Source of the DNA: Bacillus sp. FJAT-18017
GTDB lineage: Bacteria > Bacillota > Bacilli > Bacillales > Cytobacillaceae
Reading direction: 5' to 3'
DNA: 64,000 bases
NCBI RefSeq assembly: GCF_001278805.1
Contig: NZ_CP012602.1
Span: 2,820,001 to 2,884,000, forward strand
Shown: positions 34,319 through 43,187 of the stretch, in pieces
Layout of the letters: each line of letters starts with the position of its first letter
Position numbering within the stretch: the first letter of the stretch is position 1
Notes under the pieces: generated by a model
Seen by the model: the letters and a program-made list of their open reading frames with translations, nothing else
Told to the model about the DNA's origin: nothing
Database searches by the model: none
Made by a program: the position numbers and the translations under genes

Positions 34319-34750
34319 TTAAATAAGCATCTTCGAAAAACCAGTACTTTTAGCTTCAAAACCCATACTAGTATAAAACTTATGAGCTGCTATTCGCTCT
34401 TGACGGTTACCACTATTTAGACTAATAGCGATTGCACCTAATTCCCTAGCCCATCTTTCCGTTTCTAGTATTAGCTTTTCACCTATACCCCTTCTTCGAT
34501 ATTTAGAATCCACTACAAAGGCTGCGATCCTCACATAACATCCATCGTACTCATAGAATAGGCTCTTACATAACCCTGCCATCCCGACCACATCGCCATT
34601 CAATTCCGCTATTAGAGTAAGGTAAGAAGGGTTCGATTCTATGTTATTAAACCTATATTCCATACTTTTTACGGTAGTTGGATAGCCCAACTGTTCCATT
34701 AAACTTGCTAACTTGGGTACATCGTTCTTTGTAGCAGTTCGAATCTTCAT
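34319..34750 (-). CDS. GNAT-family N-acetyltransferase
   Basis: 143 residues, one GNAT domain. N-terminal IRTATKNDVPKLASLMEQLG; acetyl-CoA pyrophosphate loop in DSKYRRRGIGEKLI (R-x-x-G-x-G form); terminal HKFYTSMGFEAKST. The acceptor is unknown. Ribosome site GGGGAGG. Separated from the next GNAT gene by a repeat copy at 34802. Confidence 0.87.
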   Translation of the reverse strand: MKIRTATKNDVPKLASLMEQLGYPTTVKSMEYRFNNIESNPSYLTLIAELNGDVVGMAGLCKSLFYEYDGCYVRIAAFVVDSKYRRRGIGEKLILETERWARELGAIAISLNSGNRQERIAAHKFYTSMGFEAKSTGFSKMLI

Positions 34751-34801
34751 TGAATTACCTCCCCTTGAACCCCACGTTTACTTAAAAGTGCCTAATTTGT
34801 T

Positions 34802-34853
34802 CTTGTAAAAGTTCAACAAAAAGGTGCCTTAATCCTCCCATGATCAGGCACCC
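34802..34853. repeat. Dispersed terminator-like repeat, copy J
   Basis: AAGTTCAACAAAAAGGTGCC and the complementary GGCACC form a good stem on the minus strand after the GNAT gene at 34872. Confidence 0.7.
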
Positions 34854-34871
34854 GCTAGTTGCATTATTTAA

Positions 34872-35324
34872 CTACAAATCTTTTGATAATCGAATCATAT
34901 CCTTACATTGGATACCGTTTTCGAAAATTTCTTCTGGATAATGCCTAATAAAAAAATCCATATCAACACCAATAATTCTAAACCCGCATTTCTGGTAAAG
35001 CGCTAATTGTCCTATGCTTGAATTTCCAGTACCTATTTCTATTGTTTTGTAACCTTTGGACTTGGCGACACCTTTTGCATGTAGTATTAGCGATTTTCCC
35101 AATCCTTTTCCTTGCTGGCCTTCTGCTACAGCAATGTTGACCAACTCCACCGTTTGGGGTCTGGTTGGAAGGAGTACATATACACCAATGATTTCTCCAT
35201 TGCTTTCAGCTACAAAGCATTCTCCTCTTTGTAAATATTCCTCAATAAGCCTCGGGGACGGATCTGCTAGTAGTAACAAATCCATTGGAGGCTCTTCATT
35301 AATTTTTAGATTGCGGATTACCAT
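34872..35324 (-). CDS. GNAT-family N-acetyltransferase
   Basis: 150 residues. VIRNLKINEEPPMDLLLLAD at the N-terminus; CoA-binding AEGQQGKGLGKSLILHA (Q-x-x-G-x-G); ALYQKCGFRIIGVDMDFFIR and HYPEEIFENGIQCKDMIRL at the end, the latter common in a Bacillus GNAT subfamily. ATG at 35324 follows GAGAGGTAA; the 35372 reading has no ribosome site. Acceptor unknown. Confidence 0.87.
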   Translation of the reverse strand: MVIRNLKINEEPPMDLLLLADPSPRLIEEYLQRGECFVAESNGEIIGVYVLLPTRPQTVELVNIAVAEGQQGKGLGKSLILHAKGVAKSKGYKTIEIGTGNSSIGQLALYQKCGFRIIGVDMDFFIRHYPEEIFENGIQCKDMIRLSKDL

Positions 35325-35404
35325 CTCAATTACCTCTCTATATAGCTTCATTTCTTTATTGAACAGGAACAATACCCATGTACGGATTATGGAAGAAGAG
35401 ATTT

Positions 35405-35824
35405 TTATTGAGTGATCAAATATTTTTCTTTAAAAATCGGACTAAGTTCACTCCACACATCGAATTTATTCCCATCTAAATCGTAGAAAACAAAATTCCT
35501 TCCTGAATGTCCTCTGTTCTCAATTTCACAAATTCTAATTTCCTTTTCCTTAAAGTCTCTATGTATTTCTTCTAAAGCTTTTATCCCATTAACTTCGAAG
35601 GTTAAAGAAAAACGTTCATTACCGGAAATATCAAAGAAATTGGAGCTTTGCTTTTCATTGGCTTTCACCAGAAAAAAACTCTGATTGGCAAGGTTTAAAA
35701 TAGCTTTGTCTTGATCTATATAGCTTAATTCTGCTCCTAATTTTTTCACATACCAATTAGAAGAAAGCTCAACATTCGTTACTGGTATATATGTTGTTCC
35801 GACCCTTAATAATTTTTCACCCAT
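35405..35824 (-). CDS. VOC-superfamily protein
   Basis: 139 residues with two VOC modules: VGTTYIPVTNVELSSNWYVK at the start and NFVFYDLDGNKFDVWSE at the end, the Asp/Glu in the last segment being in the usual metal-site position. Function unassigned; many relatives are metabolite lyases or drug binders. Ribosome site GAGGGGG. Confidence 0.8.
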   Translation of the reverse strand: MGEKLLRVGTTYIPVTNVELSSNWYVKKLGAELSYIDQDKAILNLANQSFFLVKANEKQSSNFFDISGNERFSLTFEVNGIKALEEIHRDFKEKEIRICEIENRGHSGRNFVFYDLDGNKFDVWSELSPIFKEKYLITQ

Positions 35825-35877
35825 CTTTAAATCCCCCTCATTTCTTTAATCATGAATTTCCAGACCCATTAGGCTTA

Positions 35878-35925
35878 GTTACCATAATAAGGGTTTCTAC
35901 AAAAATAGCGCTAATCCTTTATATT
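35878..35925. repeat. Dispersed terminator-like repeat, copy K (degenerate)
   Basis: GGTTTCTACAAAAATAGCGC followed by TAATCC, upstream of the VOC gene. Confidence 0.4.
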
Positions 35926-36022
35926 CCTCTTTTTTCTATAAAATTCACCTTAAATTAAAATGTTAGATGGAAGTTGTTGTACCGCACTTGCCCTAATTCT
36001 GTAAGCGCGGATGAAAAGAGAA

Positions 36023-36048
36023 AAGGACCCTCTGGTCTCAGGGTCCTT
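36023..36048 (-). terminator. Terminator of the copCD operon
   Basis: AAGGACCCT / AGGGTCCTT stem followed by TTTTC on the minus strand, 12 bases after the CopD stop. Confidence 0.8.
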
Positions 36049-36059
36049 CATTCTCGTAT

Positions 36060-37136
36060 TTATAAAGTTAGTGACAGCATCAGGAAAAAATACATTGAAG
36101 CAATAAAACTAATGGCGAAGAAGACACCAACAGCGGGTTTTACTTTTTTAAAGCTTAAAAATATAAGTACCAAGAATAGCAGCGTGGTTATTAATAGTAA
36201 AATCGACGATGCATTTGTAGTTAGTGCAATATTAGCCGTTGTAAGTATATCCTTGCCTAGCAGCCATTCCAACCATCTTGATGCGCCTTCAGAAACCACA
36301 GTAAATTCTACCTCATGCGGTGGCGAAAGTGTTCCCAATACACTGGTGAAGTAGAAAACAATAAATATTGTAAGACATTCTGCTTTTACCCAGGGACGAG
36401 GATTAAAGGATTGTGTGCTTATCGTTTTCCTTGCTAGTATCCCATTTATATAAGCAAAAGCCAAAATCGGAATGATGCCAATATGCTTTAATAAAAGCAT
36501 TTGTCCATAAGGCAAGACCCAGGAATTAACGTACTCATCTGGTTTCACAACGAAAAACATAAGGACTAGTCCGCTAATGAAAATGACGGCTATGCTTCCT
36601 ATCGCAAATGGAGTAAACCATTTTAAAAACTTATTCCATTTTGAATCATCCTTCGAGAACCAGGCTACATGAATTAGTATACCGCTCCAAAGGATGACCA
36701 TTAAGAAATGTGCAGAATGGGCAAAAAGTCCATACCAAAATGATAAAGATGCAACATGGCTTGAATATCCTACCGCTAGTACCATTATGAATAACAAGAG
36801 TGCTTGTATATGCCTAGTGCCATTCAGCAAAATCGTTATCCAGAGCAGGACGGCCATAAACCCAATAATCAGCCATGCCCTGCCTACCTGGAAATCAGTT
36901 ATAACTGAATAGGTTGCCGTTGTCAGGCCGACCGCATCTTCAAAATATGAAATGGTAAGTGCAGCGGGGCCGAAGGAAAAAATATAGATTCCCAAGATAG
37001 ATAAGAGTATCGTTTTTTTAGAAATGCTTGTTTGCGGCTTGTATTCTTCCGTAACATATTGCAATGCAACATATCCCGCTAGAATAGCAAAGCATAAATA
37101 TGTCCCAAACTCGCTGATTGTAATTAGAAACTCCAT
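36060..37136 (-). CDS. CopD-family copper membrane protein
   Basis: 358 residues with about eight membrane helices. The CopD domain shows LWSGILIHVAWFSKDD and MLLLKHIGIIPILAFAYING, which contain the histidines typical of the family, and SPPHEVEF near the C-terminal half. It is thought to take copper across the membrane, with CopC as the outside carrier. It starts one base after the CopC stop, so the two are coupled; in B. subtilis the two are fused as YcnJ. Ribosome site GAAGGAAG within the CopC end. Confidence 0.88.
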   Translation of the reverse strand: MEFLITISEFGTYLCFAILAGYVALQYVTEEYKPQTSISKKTILLSILGIYIFSFGPAALTISYFEDAVGLTTATYSVITDFQVGRAWLIIGFMAVLLWITILLNGTRHIQALLLFIMVLAVGYSSHVASLSFWYGLFAHSAHFLMVILWSGILIHVAWFSKDDSKWNKFLKWFTPFAIGSIAVIFISGLVLMFFVVKPDEYVNSWVLPYGQMLLLKHIGIIPILAFAYINGILARKTISTQSFNPRPWVKAECLTIFIVFYFTSVLGTLSPPHEVEFTVVSEGASRWLEWLLGKDILTTANIALTTNASSILLLITTLLFLVLIFLSFKKVKPAVGVFFAISFIASMYFFLMLSLTL

Positions 37137-37137
37137 A

Positions 37138-37707
37138 CTATTTCTTCCTTCTGAAAAGCATGAACAATCCTATTCCCAATAGCAATAAAGCGAGTACAGG
37201 TATTATAATCTTTGTGAGATTCGATCCGGTTTGTTCATTGTTTTCGGCTTCCTGATTTGCTGTATTTTCTTTAACTTCCTTTTCTTCCTTTGCAACTGAA
37301 TCTGTGTCTTCTGTATTCGCAGACTCTTCGGCTTTAGGCGGCTCTTCCTTCATGGGTTCCTCTACTTGAACAGAGAATGGAATCTCACCAGTAATGACAT
37401 GACCATCTTCACCAACAATTTTCCACTGAATGTCATAAGAACCATTTGCGAGCGGATCGGTAATAATTCCAATCATCTGTGTTCCTTGGGGTTCAATACT
37501 CTTAAATGGGACATTCTGGCCGTCCTTCAAAAGGGTCATTGTACTAAGTGACTCAATTTCCCCTCCAAAGTTTAGCACAATTTCATTTAGGCTCTCTGTT
37601 ACGACCTGTCCTGCTACGGGAGTTGAGGATTCTAATTGTGTATGTGCATTTGCTATAGTTGGAAGCATCATTACCATAATAGCCATAATTATAAATATTC
37701 TTTGCAT
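37138..37707 (-). CDS. CopC-domain copper-binding protein, membrane-anchored
   Basis: 189 residues: signal peptide ending TIANA-HTQLESS, where the new N-terminal His is the classical Cu(II) ligand. CopC beta-barrel (about 22-120) with the second His in GEDGHVITGEIPF. Then an acidic linker rich in Glu/Lys, and a C-terminal membrane helix with RRKK. Methionine-rich Cu(I) sites are not seen. Partner of the downstream CopD. ATG at 37707 is favoured by AAAGGATGG 8 nt upstream. Confidence 0.88.
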   Translation of the reverse strand: MQRIFIIMAIMVMMLPTIANAHTQLESSTPVAGQVVTESLNEIVLNFGGEIESLSTMTLLKDGQNVPFKSIEPQGTQMIGIITDPLANGSYDIQWKIVGEDGHVITGEIPFSVQVEEPMKEEPPKAEESANTEDTDSVAKEEKEVKENTANQEAENNEQTGSNLTKIIIPVLALLLLGIGLFMLFRRKK

Positions 37708-37815
37708 TCTTAATTCCATCCTTTCATAGTGTAGGCAAAGAATTAGAATAACATAGATTTTCTATAAAATCCTCATTAACATTTGAAACACACTAACATC
37801 TACCGCTAGTTAAAC

Positions 37816-38943
37816 TCAATATGACCTTACTGGTGATATTAGATGTAAATATTCAGTATTTCCAATTGGTTCTATTAATACTGGCCTCATCGTACCATTA
37901 AAGCTTAGTCTAATTTCATCTTCTTTTATTACTTTTAGAGCTTCAATTAAAAAACTCCCATCAAGAGAAATACTTATATATGGATCACCACTAATATACT
38001 TAATAGATTGTGTTTCTTCTATTTTTCCTATTTCATTTGAGTTTGAGGAAATTTTTAATTTATTGTCTTTGATTTCTAAATTCACATTGTTATTTTTCGT
38101 TACACTTGCAAAAAGACTTGCTCTATCTATCCCTTTTAAAAAATCGGTGGTATTTAAGGATATTTCTGTCTTAAATTCTTTTGGAAGCAATTCAGAGACA
38201 TTCGGAAAGTTTCCTTCAATCAGTCGTGAATAAAGAGAGAGGCTTTCTGATTTGAACAAAATATAACTGTCTGTTAAAAAGAGGTTAATTTGCTTAGTAT
38301 CCTGATTAAATAACTTGATAAGCTCACTTAAACTTGTACCAGGTACAGCAAAAGAACCTGTTATATTGGATTTTATGGGAAGACTTCTAAAGGCTAACCG
38401 GTGAGAATTTGTAGCGGCCATCGAAAGGCGGTTTTCTGTAAAAGTAAAATTTACTCCTTTTAGTACTGGGCGGGTCTCATTTTTGGAAGCTGCAAATGAT
38501 GTTTGTTTAATCATTTCTATAAGCTCCAAACAGGGAACTTCAATATGATTTCCTTCATTAACTTTAGGCAGGCTCGGATAATCCTCTGAATTGAATCCAT
38601 TTAGATGGGTAACTATTTCTTCGGACTTAATGGCGACTGAGTGATTTTCATTAACTTTTATATGCACATCATTAGGCACTTTTTTAATAATTTCACTCAA
38701 ATATTTAGCGGATACCACAACACTGCCAGGTTCATATATCTTTACTATACTTTTATCCTCAACCGTTAACGGAACAATTTTTTCAACAATGATATCAGAA
38801 TTACTTCCGATTAGAGTAAGGCCTTCCTGATTGGCCACTAACATGATACCCGATAATATAGGAAAAGGCGTCCTCGAAGATACCGCTTTGGCCACGTCCA
38901 GAATTGCTTTGTTAAACCACTCATTATTAATAACGAACTCCAT
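37816..38943 (-). CDS. DNA polymerase III beta sliding clamp, paralog
   Basis: 375 residues, full clamp length, three repeated domains: MEFVINNEWFNKAILDVAKA; FAASKNETRPVLKGVNF with AATNSHRLAFR; and FNGTMRPVLIEPIG ending YLHLISPVRSY, the clamp's usual C-terminus. No dnaA, recF or gyrB is near, so it is a second copy besides the chromosomal dnaN expected elsewhere. Similar extra clamps occur in some Bacillus genomes, with unclear roles (repair synthesis or plasmid origin). ATG at 38943 has GGGGTGAA upstream; a start at 39006 is unsupported. Confidence 0.88.
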   Translation of the reverse strand: MEFVINNEWFNKAILDVAKAVSSRTPFPILSGIMLVANQEGLTLIGSNSDIIVEKIVPLTVEDKSIVKIYEPGSVVVSAKYLSEIIKKVPNDVHIKVNENHSVAIKSEEIVTHLNGFNSEDYPSLPKVNEGNHIEVPCLELIEMIKQTSFAASKNETRPVLKGVNFTFTENRLSMAATNSHRLAFRSLPIKSNITGSFAVPGTSLSELIKLFNQDTKQINLFLTDSYILFKSESLSLYSRLIEGNFPNVSELLPKEFKTEISLNTTDFLKGIDRASLFASVTKNNNVNLEIKDNKLKISSNSNEIGKIEETQSIKYISGDPYISISLDGSFLIEALKVIKEDEIRLSFNGTMRPVLIEPIGNTEYLHLISPVRSY

Positions 38944-39072
38944 ACAAGGTTCACCCCATTTATTAATAGGGATACTAATTCGACAAAGACACACAAAAAC
39001 CTTCAATCATGTTTCTAGCATTTTAAAGAGACTGGTAAGAATTAATTATTTCTCTTTTCTTCTCTAAAAATA

Positions 39073-39100
39073 AAAACAACAGCTAGTTTGCTGTTGTTTT
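39073..39100 (-). terminator. Terminator
   Basis: AAAACAACAGC / GCTGTTGTTTT stem, after the DUF1259 gene and before the clamp gene. Confidence 0.8.
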
Positions 39101-39135
39101 AAAAGCCGGGATGTTACCTGAGCAAAATCACTGTC

Positions 39136-40014
39136 TTAACGCGAAACTTTAATTTCTTTATTTGTAAGCACCTGCAAGGCGTATCTGACATCCCTTGCAA
39201 AATGGATTGGGTCCTCAATTTTCTCGAAATGGATGTACATTAACCGAGGATCCTCAAATAGCCAGTGATTATGAAAACCGGTAACAATGATATTATGTTC
39301 TCTCAGCCTGCTTATAAAAGGGTTTAACTCTTCTTGAAGAATTACAGTCTCTCCACTGCAAAGAGCTTTGCCATCTGGTGTTAATGATTCGAATGTAAAC
39401 ATCTGTGGGATAACCAGGAACGACCTCGATCTCCTCCCTAAGACAGTTGGCTTAATATTGTTTCTTGATTTCATAACCATACAAGTACCATTTTCAAATG
39501 TAACCATCCCGCCTAGTATCCGGCCAAATTCATCACAAAGGTCCTCTGAGCAAGGAATTCCACGCATCCGGCCACCAAACAGTTGCCGAACCCCTACATT
39601 TCTATTGGTTAATACCGCTAAAGCATACCTGACTTTCCGAGCAAAAGACAATGGTTCGTCAATCGACTCAAAATGCATATACATGAGGCGAGGCTCTTCA
39701 AATAGCCAATGATTGTGCAGTGCAGTTACAATAATTCCACATTCCCTTAAACGGGACATAAACGGGTTTACTTCTTCTTGGAGAATGACGGTTTCTCCTA
39801 GACATAAAGCCCTTCCGCCTTTGTCCATATTTTCAAAAGAAAAGGCCTGTGGCACAAACATAAATGATTCAGCTCTCCGCCCCAGTACGACCGGATGGAT
39901 GTTTGTCCTAGATCTAGTAGCAGTACAAACTCCGTTAATGATGGACGGAGTTGAATCTAAAATCCTGGCAAACTCGTCACATAATTGATTTTGATAGTTA
40001 CCCCTATTTTCCAA
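39136..40014 (-). CDS. Tandem DUF1259 protein
   Basis: 292 residues made of two copies of one domain of about 135 residues. Each contains LCDEF-RIL, a V-LGRR-ESF/SF-V-PQ-F-FE segment, GETVILQEE-NPF-SRLRE, and HNHWLFE-PRLMYMHFE (first copy) or HNHWLFEDPRLMYIHFE (second). The repeated His-x-His and HFE positions look like a metal or ligand site. DUF1259 has no proven function. The start is TTG with GGGAGGG upstream. The duplication is recent enough to be obvious by eye. Confidence 0.85.
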   Translation of the reverse strand: MENRGNYQNQLCDEFARILDSTPSIINGVCTATRSRTNIHPVVLGRRAESFMFVPQAFSFENMDKGGRALCLGETVILQEEVNPFMSRLRECGIIVTALHNHWLFEEPRLMYMHFESIDEPLSFARKVRYALAVLTNRNVGVRQLFGGRMRGIPCSEDLCDEFGRILGGMVTFENGTCMVMKSRNNIKPTVLGRRSRSFLVIPQMFTFESLTPDGKALCSGETVILQEELNPFISRLREHNIIVTGFHNHWLFEDPRLMYIHFEKIEDPIHFARDVRYALQVLTNKEIKVSR

Positions 40015-40138
40015 CTAAAATTTCCCTCCCAATAATCGATTCCATTCTATAATATGAAAAAGTAATTAGTTGGACAGGGCATATTGTTCATAATAAAAAT
40101 AATTTCAAAGCGGAGTTAGGGTTGTATGGATTTTTATT

Positions 40139-40352
40139 GTACTCAAACTATTTTCAAGGACATTTTATCAATCCAGCAGCATCAACTTGTACTCGAAAAG
40201 TTATTTCAAGGACATTTAACCTGTCGGGCTACATCGAATTGTACTCGAAATCTCTCTTCAGGGACATTTACCTATCCAGGAGCTTCGAATTGTACTCGAA
40301 ATCTCACTTCAAGGACATTTCGCCATTCAGATAGCCTCGAATTGTACTAGAG
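40139..40352. repeat. 52-bp tandem repeat, about four copies
   Basis: Units start TGTACTCGAAA at 40139, 40188, 40240, 40291 and 40343 (partial) and contain TTCAAGGACATTT. Spacing is 49-52 bp. The unit is shared with the single copy at 31090-31154. Confidence 0.92.
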
Positions 40353-40388
40353 AATGTCTGCTCAAGTAAGCTTTTCTACCAAAAGAAA

Positions 40389-40420
40389 AATCCTATTCAT
40401 GAAAACTCATGAATAGGATT
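40389..40420 (-). terminator. Terminator of the lactonase gene
   Basis: AATCCTATTCATG / CATGAATAGGATT stem plus TTTTTC on the minus strand, immediately after the stop. Confidence 0.9.
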
Positions 40421-40423
40421 CTT

Positions 40424-41467
40424 TTATAAAAACTTTACGCAAACTGGATTTGGAACAGCAATGTCGTTTTGTAGGAGTATCAATTTACCTGTTTCAGAAT
40501 TTCTCTCAAACAAGACAAGATTGCTGGAATTTTGGTTCGAGGCAATTAAAAATTTTCCTGTTGGGTCAAGTACAAAATCTCTTGGCCAATCGCCTTCTGT
40601 TGATACCAATTCAACGAGCTGAACATGGCCGTTTTCCTCATTTACTTCAAATACTGCAATGCTATTATGTCCGCGATTGCCAGCATAGACAAATTTACCG
40701 TCAGAAGAGACATGAATTGCACTACCCTGGTTATTTTCTGTAAAGTCTGCAGGCAGAGTTGAAATAGATTGAATCTCTGAAAATGTCCCATTTTCATACG
40801 ATAATACGATTACTTCAGAGCTGAATTCAGTCATAACATAAGCAATAGAAGGATTTAGCGTATGAAATTCAAGATGCCTTGGACCGCTGCCCGGTTTAAG
40901 TTCCAATCGATTTTTTTCTACTAAAGTCGCGTCGTCATTAACGCGGTATGTAAAGACTAGATCGCAGCCTAATTCGACAACAGCTAAATACTTCCCATCC
41001 GGTGTCATTCCAGCATAATGGGTATGAGCCTTTTCTTGTCTTGGATCAGGTCCAGATCCTGTATGTTGAATGATTGCAACCGGCTCGCTTACAGCACCTT
41101 CCTGAATTAAGTATGAATCAACTGTCCCCTTATGGTAATTTGTACTGAAAACAAAACGCTGCTCTGCATCAATGCTAACGTGGCAAGGTGGTGATCCTGC
41201 TGAAACTTCCGAATTAATAAATTGAAGTTCCCCTGATATAACTGAGAACGCAGCTACCCCGCCCTTGTCTCCATCTTTTACTACTGAATAAAGATGTTGC
41301 CGATCCTGGCTAAGGGTTAAATAAGTTGGATTTCCTACTTCTGCAGCGACTTTTACATCTGTAATTTTTCCGGCTTCTGTATCTAGCACAAATGAATAAA
41401 TCCCCTTACTATCTCCATTTGTATACGTTCCGACATAACCTGTAAATTTACTGATTTTAACCATCTC
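40424..41467 (-). CDS. pgl: Lactonase-family beta-propeller (6-phosphogluconolactonase type)
   Basis: 347 residues of the seven-bladed YbhE/YkgB family: GYVGTYTNGDSKGIYSF at the start, NPTYLTLSQDRQHLYSV, HVSIDAEQRFVFSTNYHKG, LKPGSGPRHLEFH and WPRDFVLDPTGKFLIASNQ. The family hydrolyses 6-phosphogluconolactone in the oxidative pentose phosphate route, replacing the unrelated DevB type. The start is uncertain: ATG at 41467 matches family length but AAGGAG touches it directly; the frame continues to an ATG at 41521 that has no ribosome site. Confidence 0.85.
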   Translation of the reverse strand, partial: EMVKISKFTGYVGTYTNGDSKGIYSFVLDTEAGKITDVKVAAEVGNPTYLTLSQDRQHLYSVVKDGDKGGVAAFSVISGELQFINSEVSAGSPPCHVSIDAEQRFVFSTNYHKGTVDSYLIQEGAVSEPVAIIQHTGSGPDPRQEKAHTHYAGMTPDGKYLAVVELGCDLVFTYRVNDDATLVEKNRLELKPGSGPRHLEFHTLNPSIAYVMTEFSSEVIVLSYENGTFSEIQSISTLPADFTENNQGSAIHVSSDGKFVYAGNRGHNSIAVFEVNEENGHVQLVELVSTEGDWPRDFVLDPTGKFLIASNQNSSNLVLFERNSETGKLILLQNDIAVPNPVCVKFL

Positions 41468-41596
41468 CTTGCATTTTGTTAAATGTTGAAGCGTTAAGGC
41501 TACAATATTTTGAACATCCATAGGTCCGGATACTGTTATCTTATCCCGTTTCTTAGAAAACCATAGAGATAAATACCAGCGCCTATATTAAAAAGA

Positions 41597-41617
41597 GGGA
41601 CGGCATTTGCCGATCCC
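41597..41617 (-). terminator. Hairpin terminator
   Basis: GGGACGGCA/TGCCGATCCC stem with CTCTTTTT after it on the minus strand. It is the only terminator candidate for the gene at 41809-42291. The rest of the 341-base gap (41468-41808) shows nothing. Confidence 0.6.
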
Positions 41618-41808
41618 ACTGACACTATTATAGGTTCTTAAGAAGAAACTTGCACACTTTTGGCACTTTTACATTATTTCACTAAAAAGCTTAGTCCTAC
41701 ACTAGTCGGAATATAGTGAACCTCTCCGCCTAAATTATTTCAATTATGTTGGAGAATACGGCGCTACTTGTGTTCATCTATTCTGTACCTGACTAAATGA
41801 TTAAATAT

Positions 41809-42291
41809 TTAATTTGCAGCGATTTCATGTATTTCCTGGATTCTCCACTTTTCTTCCTTATCTTCAACCATTCCAATAGTCTTGGAATTATCTTGCTTCC
41901 ATCCCGCTGTCTTTGTCATAACAAATTGATAGACATTATTTTCGTTTTGAACCGAATTATAAATGAGAATAATTTTTCCATTTTCAGCTTTAGATTCACT
42001 AAGGCTTAGAACCACATTAGGTTTCCAATCAAATGTTCGTTCATTAAAAGTGATAGAACATGGACAATCCCCTTCACGTTTACGTGTTATGAATCCAATG
42101 CCACTGGTGCCATATGCAATATAGTTTTGTGCCTCCTGAAATGTTTTTGCTTCCTTGTACAAGTTAACTGTACTAATCGCCTCTTTTAAATCTTTATTTT
42201 TTACAAATGATTCCAACCCTTTAACAAAAATGAATATCATGGCAAAAACTAATAAAATAACAAGTGCGTAAGTTTTAAAACCTCTCTTCAA
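41809..42291 (-). CDS. Membrane-anchored protein, unknown
   Basis: 160 residues: a basic N-terminus, one membrane helix (about 7-25, YALVILLVFAMIFIFVKG), and an outside domain with a short CPC motif in EGDCPCSITF and a C-terminal beta region (WRIQEIHEI). No family recognised. TTG at 42291 has TTGGAGGT 7 nt upstream and is preferred to the TTG at 42309, which lies before the ribosome site. Confidence 0.68.
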   Translation of the reverse strand: MKRGFKTYALVILLVFAMIFIFVKGLESFVKNKDLKEAISTVNLYKEAKTFQEAQNYIAYGTSGIGFITRKREGDCPCSITFNERTFDWKPNVVLSLSESKAENGKIILIYNSVQNENNVYQFVMTKTAGWKQDNSKTIGMVEDKEEKWRIQEIHEIAAN

Positions 42292-42431
42292 TAAAATACC
42301 TCCAATCAATTCAAATTAGGTTTTCATCAATACTCAAACTAACTATACGAGAGTAATACATGAAGGTTACATAATATTCAAAATTATTATTCTTCAAACA
42401 TCGAAACCATTATGCTTATAAAGCTACTATC

Positions 42432-43145
42432 CTATAACCCGATAAGCTCAAAGAATTCAGGTTCCGGTTTCATCAGTTTGGTACCTTTCTCCGATTGAAA
42501 ATATATTTCTTTTTCTTTTTCATAAAAAATCTTTATATCAATTTCGCCAAAATCAATTGTACTTTCTTTGTCCCGCGGTGTTGCTTCTTGTTCCCAATCA
42601 AGAGCCTCGTTTATGAAGGCTGCAATCTTATTTATCTTATTTTCATCCCTAATAACGGTACAATCTTGCGAAGTGGAATCCTTATATATACAAATCCTTT
42701 CCGGAACATCATGGATCCAAGTAGAAGACTGATAAATTGGTGTTTGGTCGAAATGGACCTCTGTTTGTTCATCAAATTGATTATAAGAAGCAAAGATAGT
42801 TAATTCCCCATCAAACCCTTCTTTTGTCCAACTTGAAATAAACCCTCCCCAATCATTATTAGGGTTGTTATCCTCTAAGGCAGATTGGGTATTTTGCTTC
42901 TTCCATCCCAATTTAGGAAGCTCCTCCAAGTAAAAGTCATATATTTCTCTCCAATGATCTCCTTTTACCTCATATTGATCCCTTGTTGGTTCCAACCCGG
43001 GGAATAAAGGGATATCGTCGTGCTGTTCGGGGATAATAGACATTCCTTCATATGTATCGTCCGTCAGCTTTTGATATCCAAACCAGCCACCGGTAATAAG
43101 TAAACCGATAATCGCAACAAAAATAGCTTTTTTTGTATTATTCAT
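42432..43145 (-). CDS. Membrane-anchored protein, unknown
   Basis: 237 residues: N-terminal helix (AIFVAIIGLLITGGWFGYQ), then an outside domain with IPLFPGLEPTRDQYEV, WREIYDFYLEELPKLGWKK and an acidic second half. The WREIYDFYLEELPKLGW string recalls domains that compare two time points of a small-protein surface, but I cannot name the family. Ribosome site AGGGAG. Confidence 0.68.
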   Translation of the reverse strand: MNNTKKAIFVAIIGLLITGGWFGYQKLTDDTYEGMSIIPEQHDDIPLFPGLEPTRDQYEVKGDHWREIYDFYLEELPKLGWKKQNTQSALEDNNPNNDWGGFISSWTKEGFDGELTIFASYNQFDEQTEVHFDQTPIYQSSTWIHDVPERICIYKDSTSQDCTVIRDENKINKIAAFINEALDWEQEATPRDKESTIDFGEIDIKIFYEKEKEIYFQSEKGTKLMKPEPEFFELIGL

Positions 43146-43187
43146 TATGAACTCCCTATGTTAGAATTCCTTGCCGGGGCCGAATAG

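Larger units (their letters stand above)
40015..40423. other. Intergenic region filled mostly by the 52-bp repeat
   Basis: Contains the repeat array (40139-40352) and a terminator (40389-40420). Nothing else was recognised. Confidence 0.7.

Noticed and set aside
40139..40352. CRISPR-like array or small repeat-protein gene
   Set aside because: No spacers. The apparent open frames come from the repeat itself, lack ribosome sites and recur at 31090 as a solo copy.
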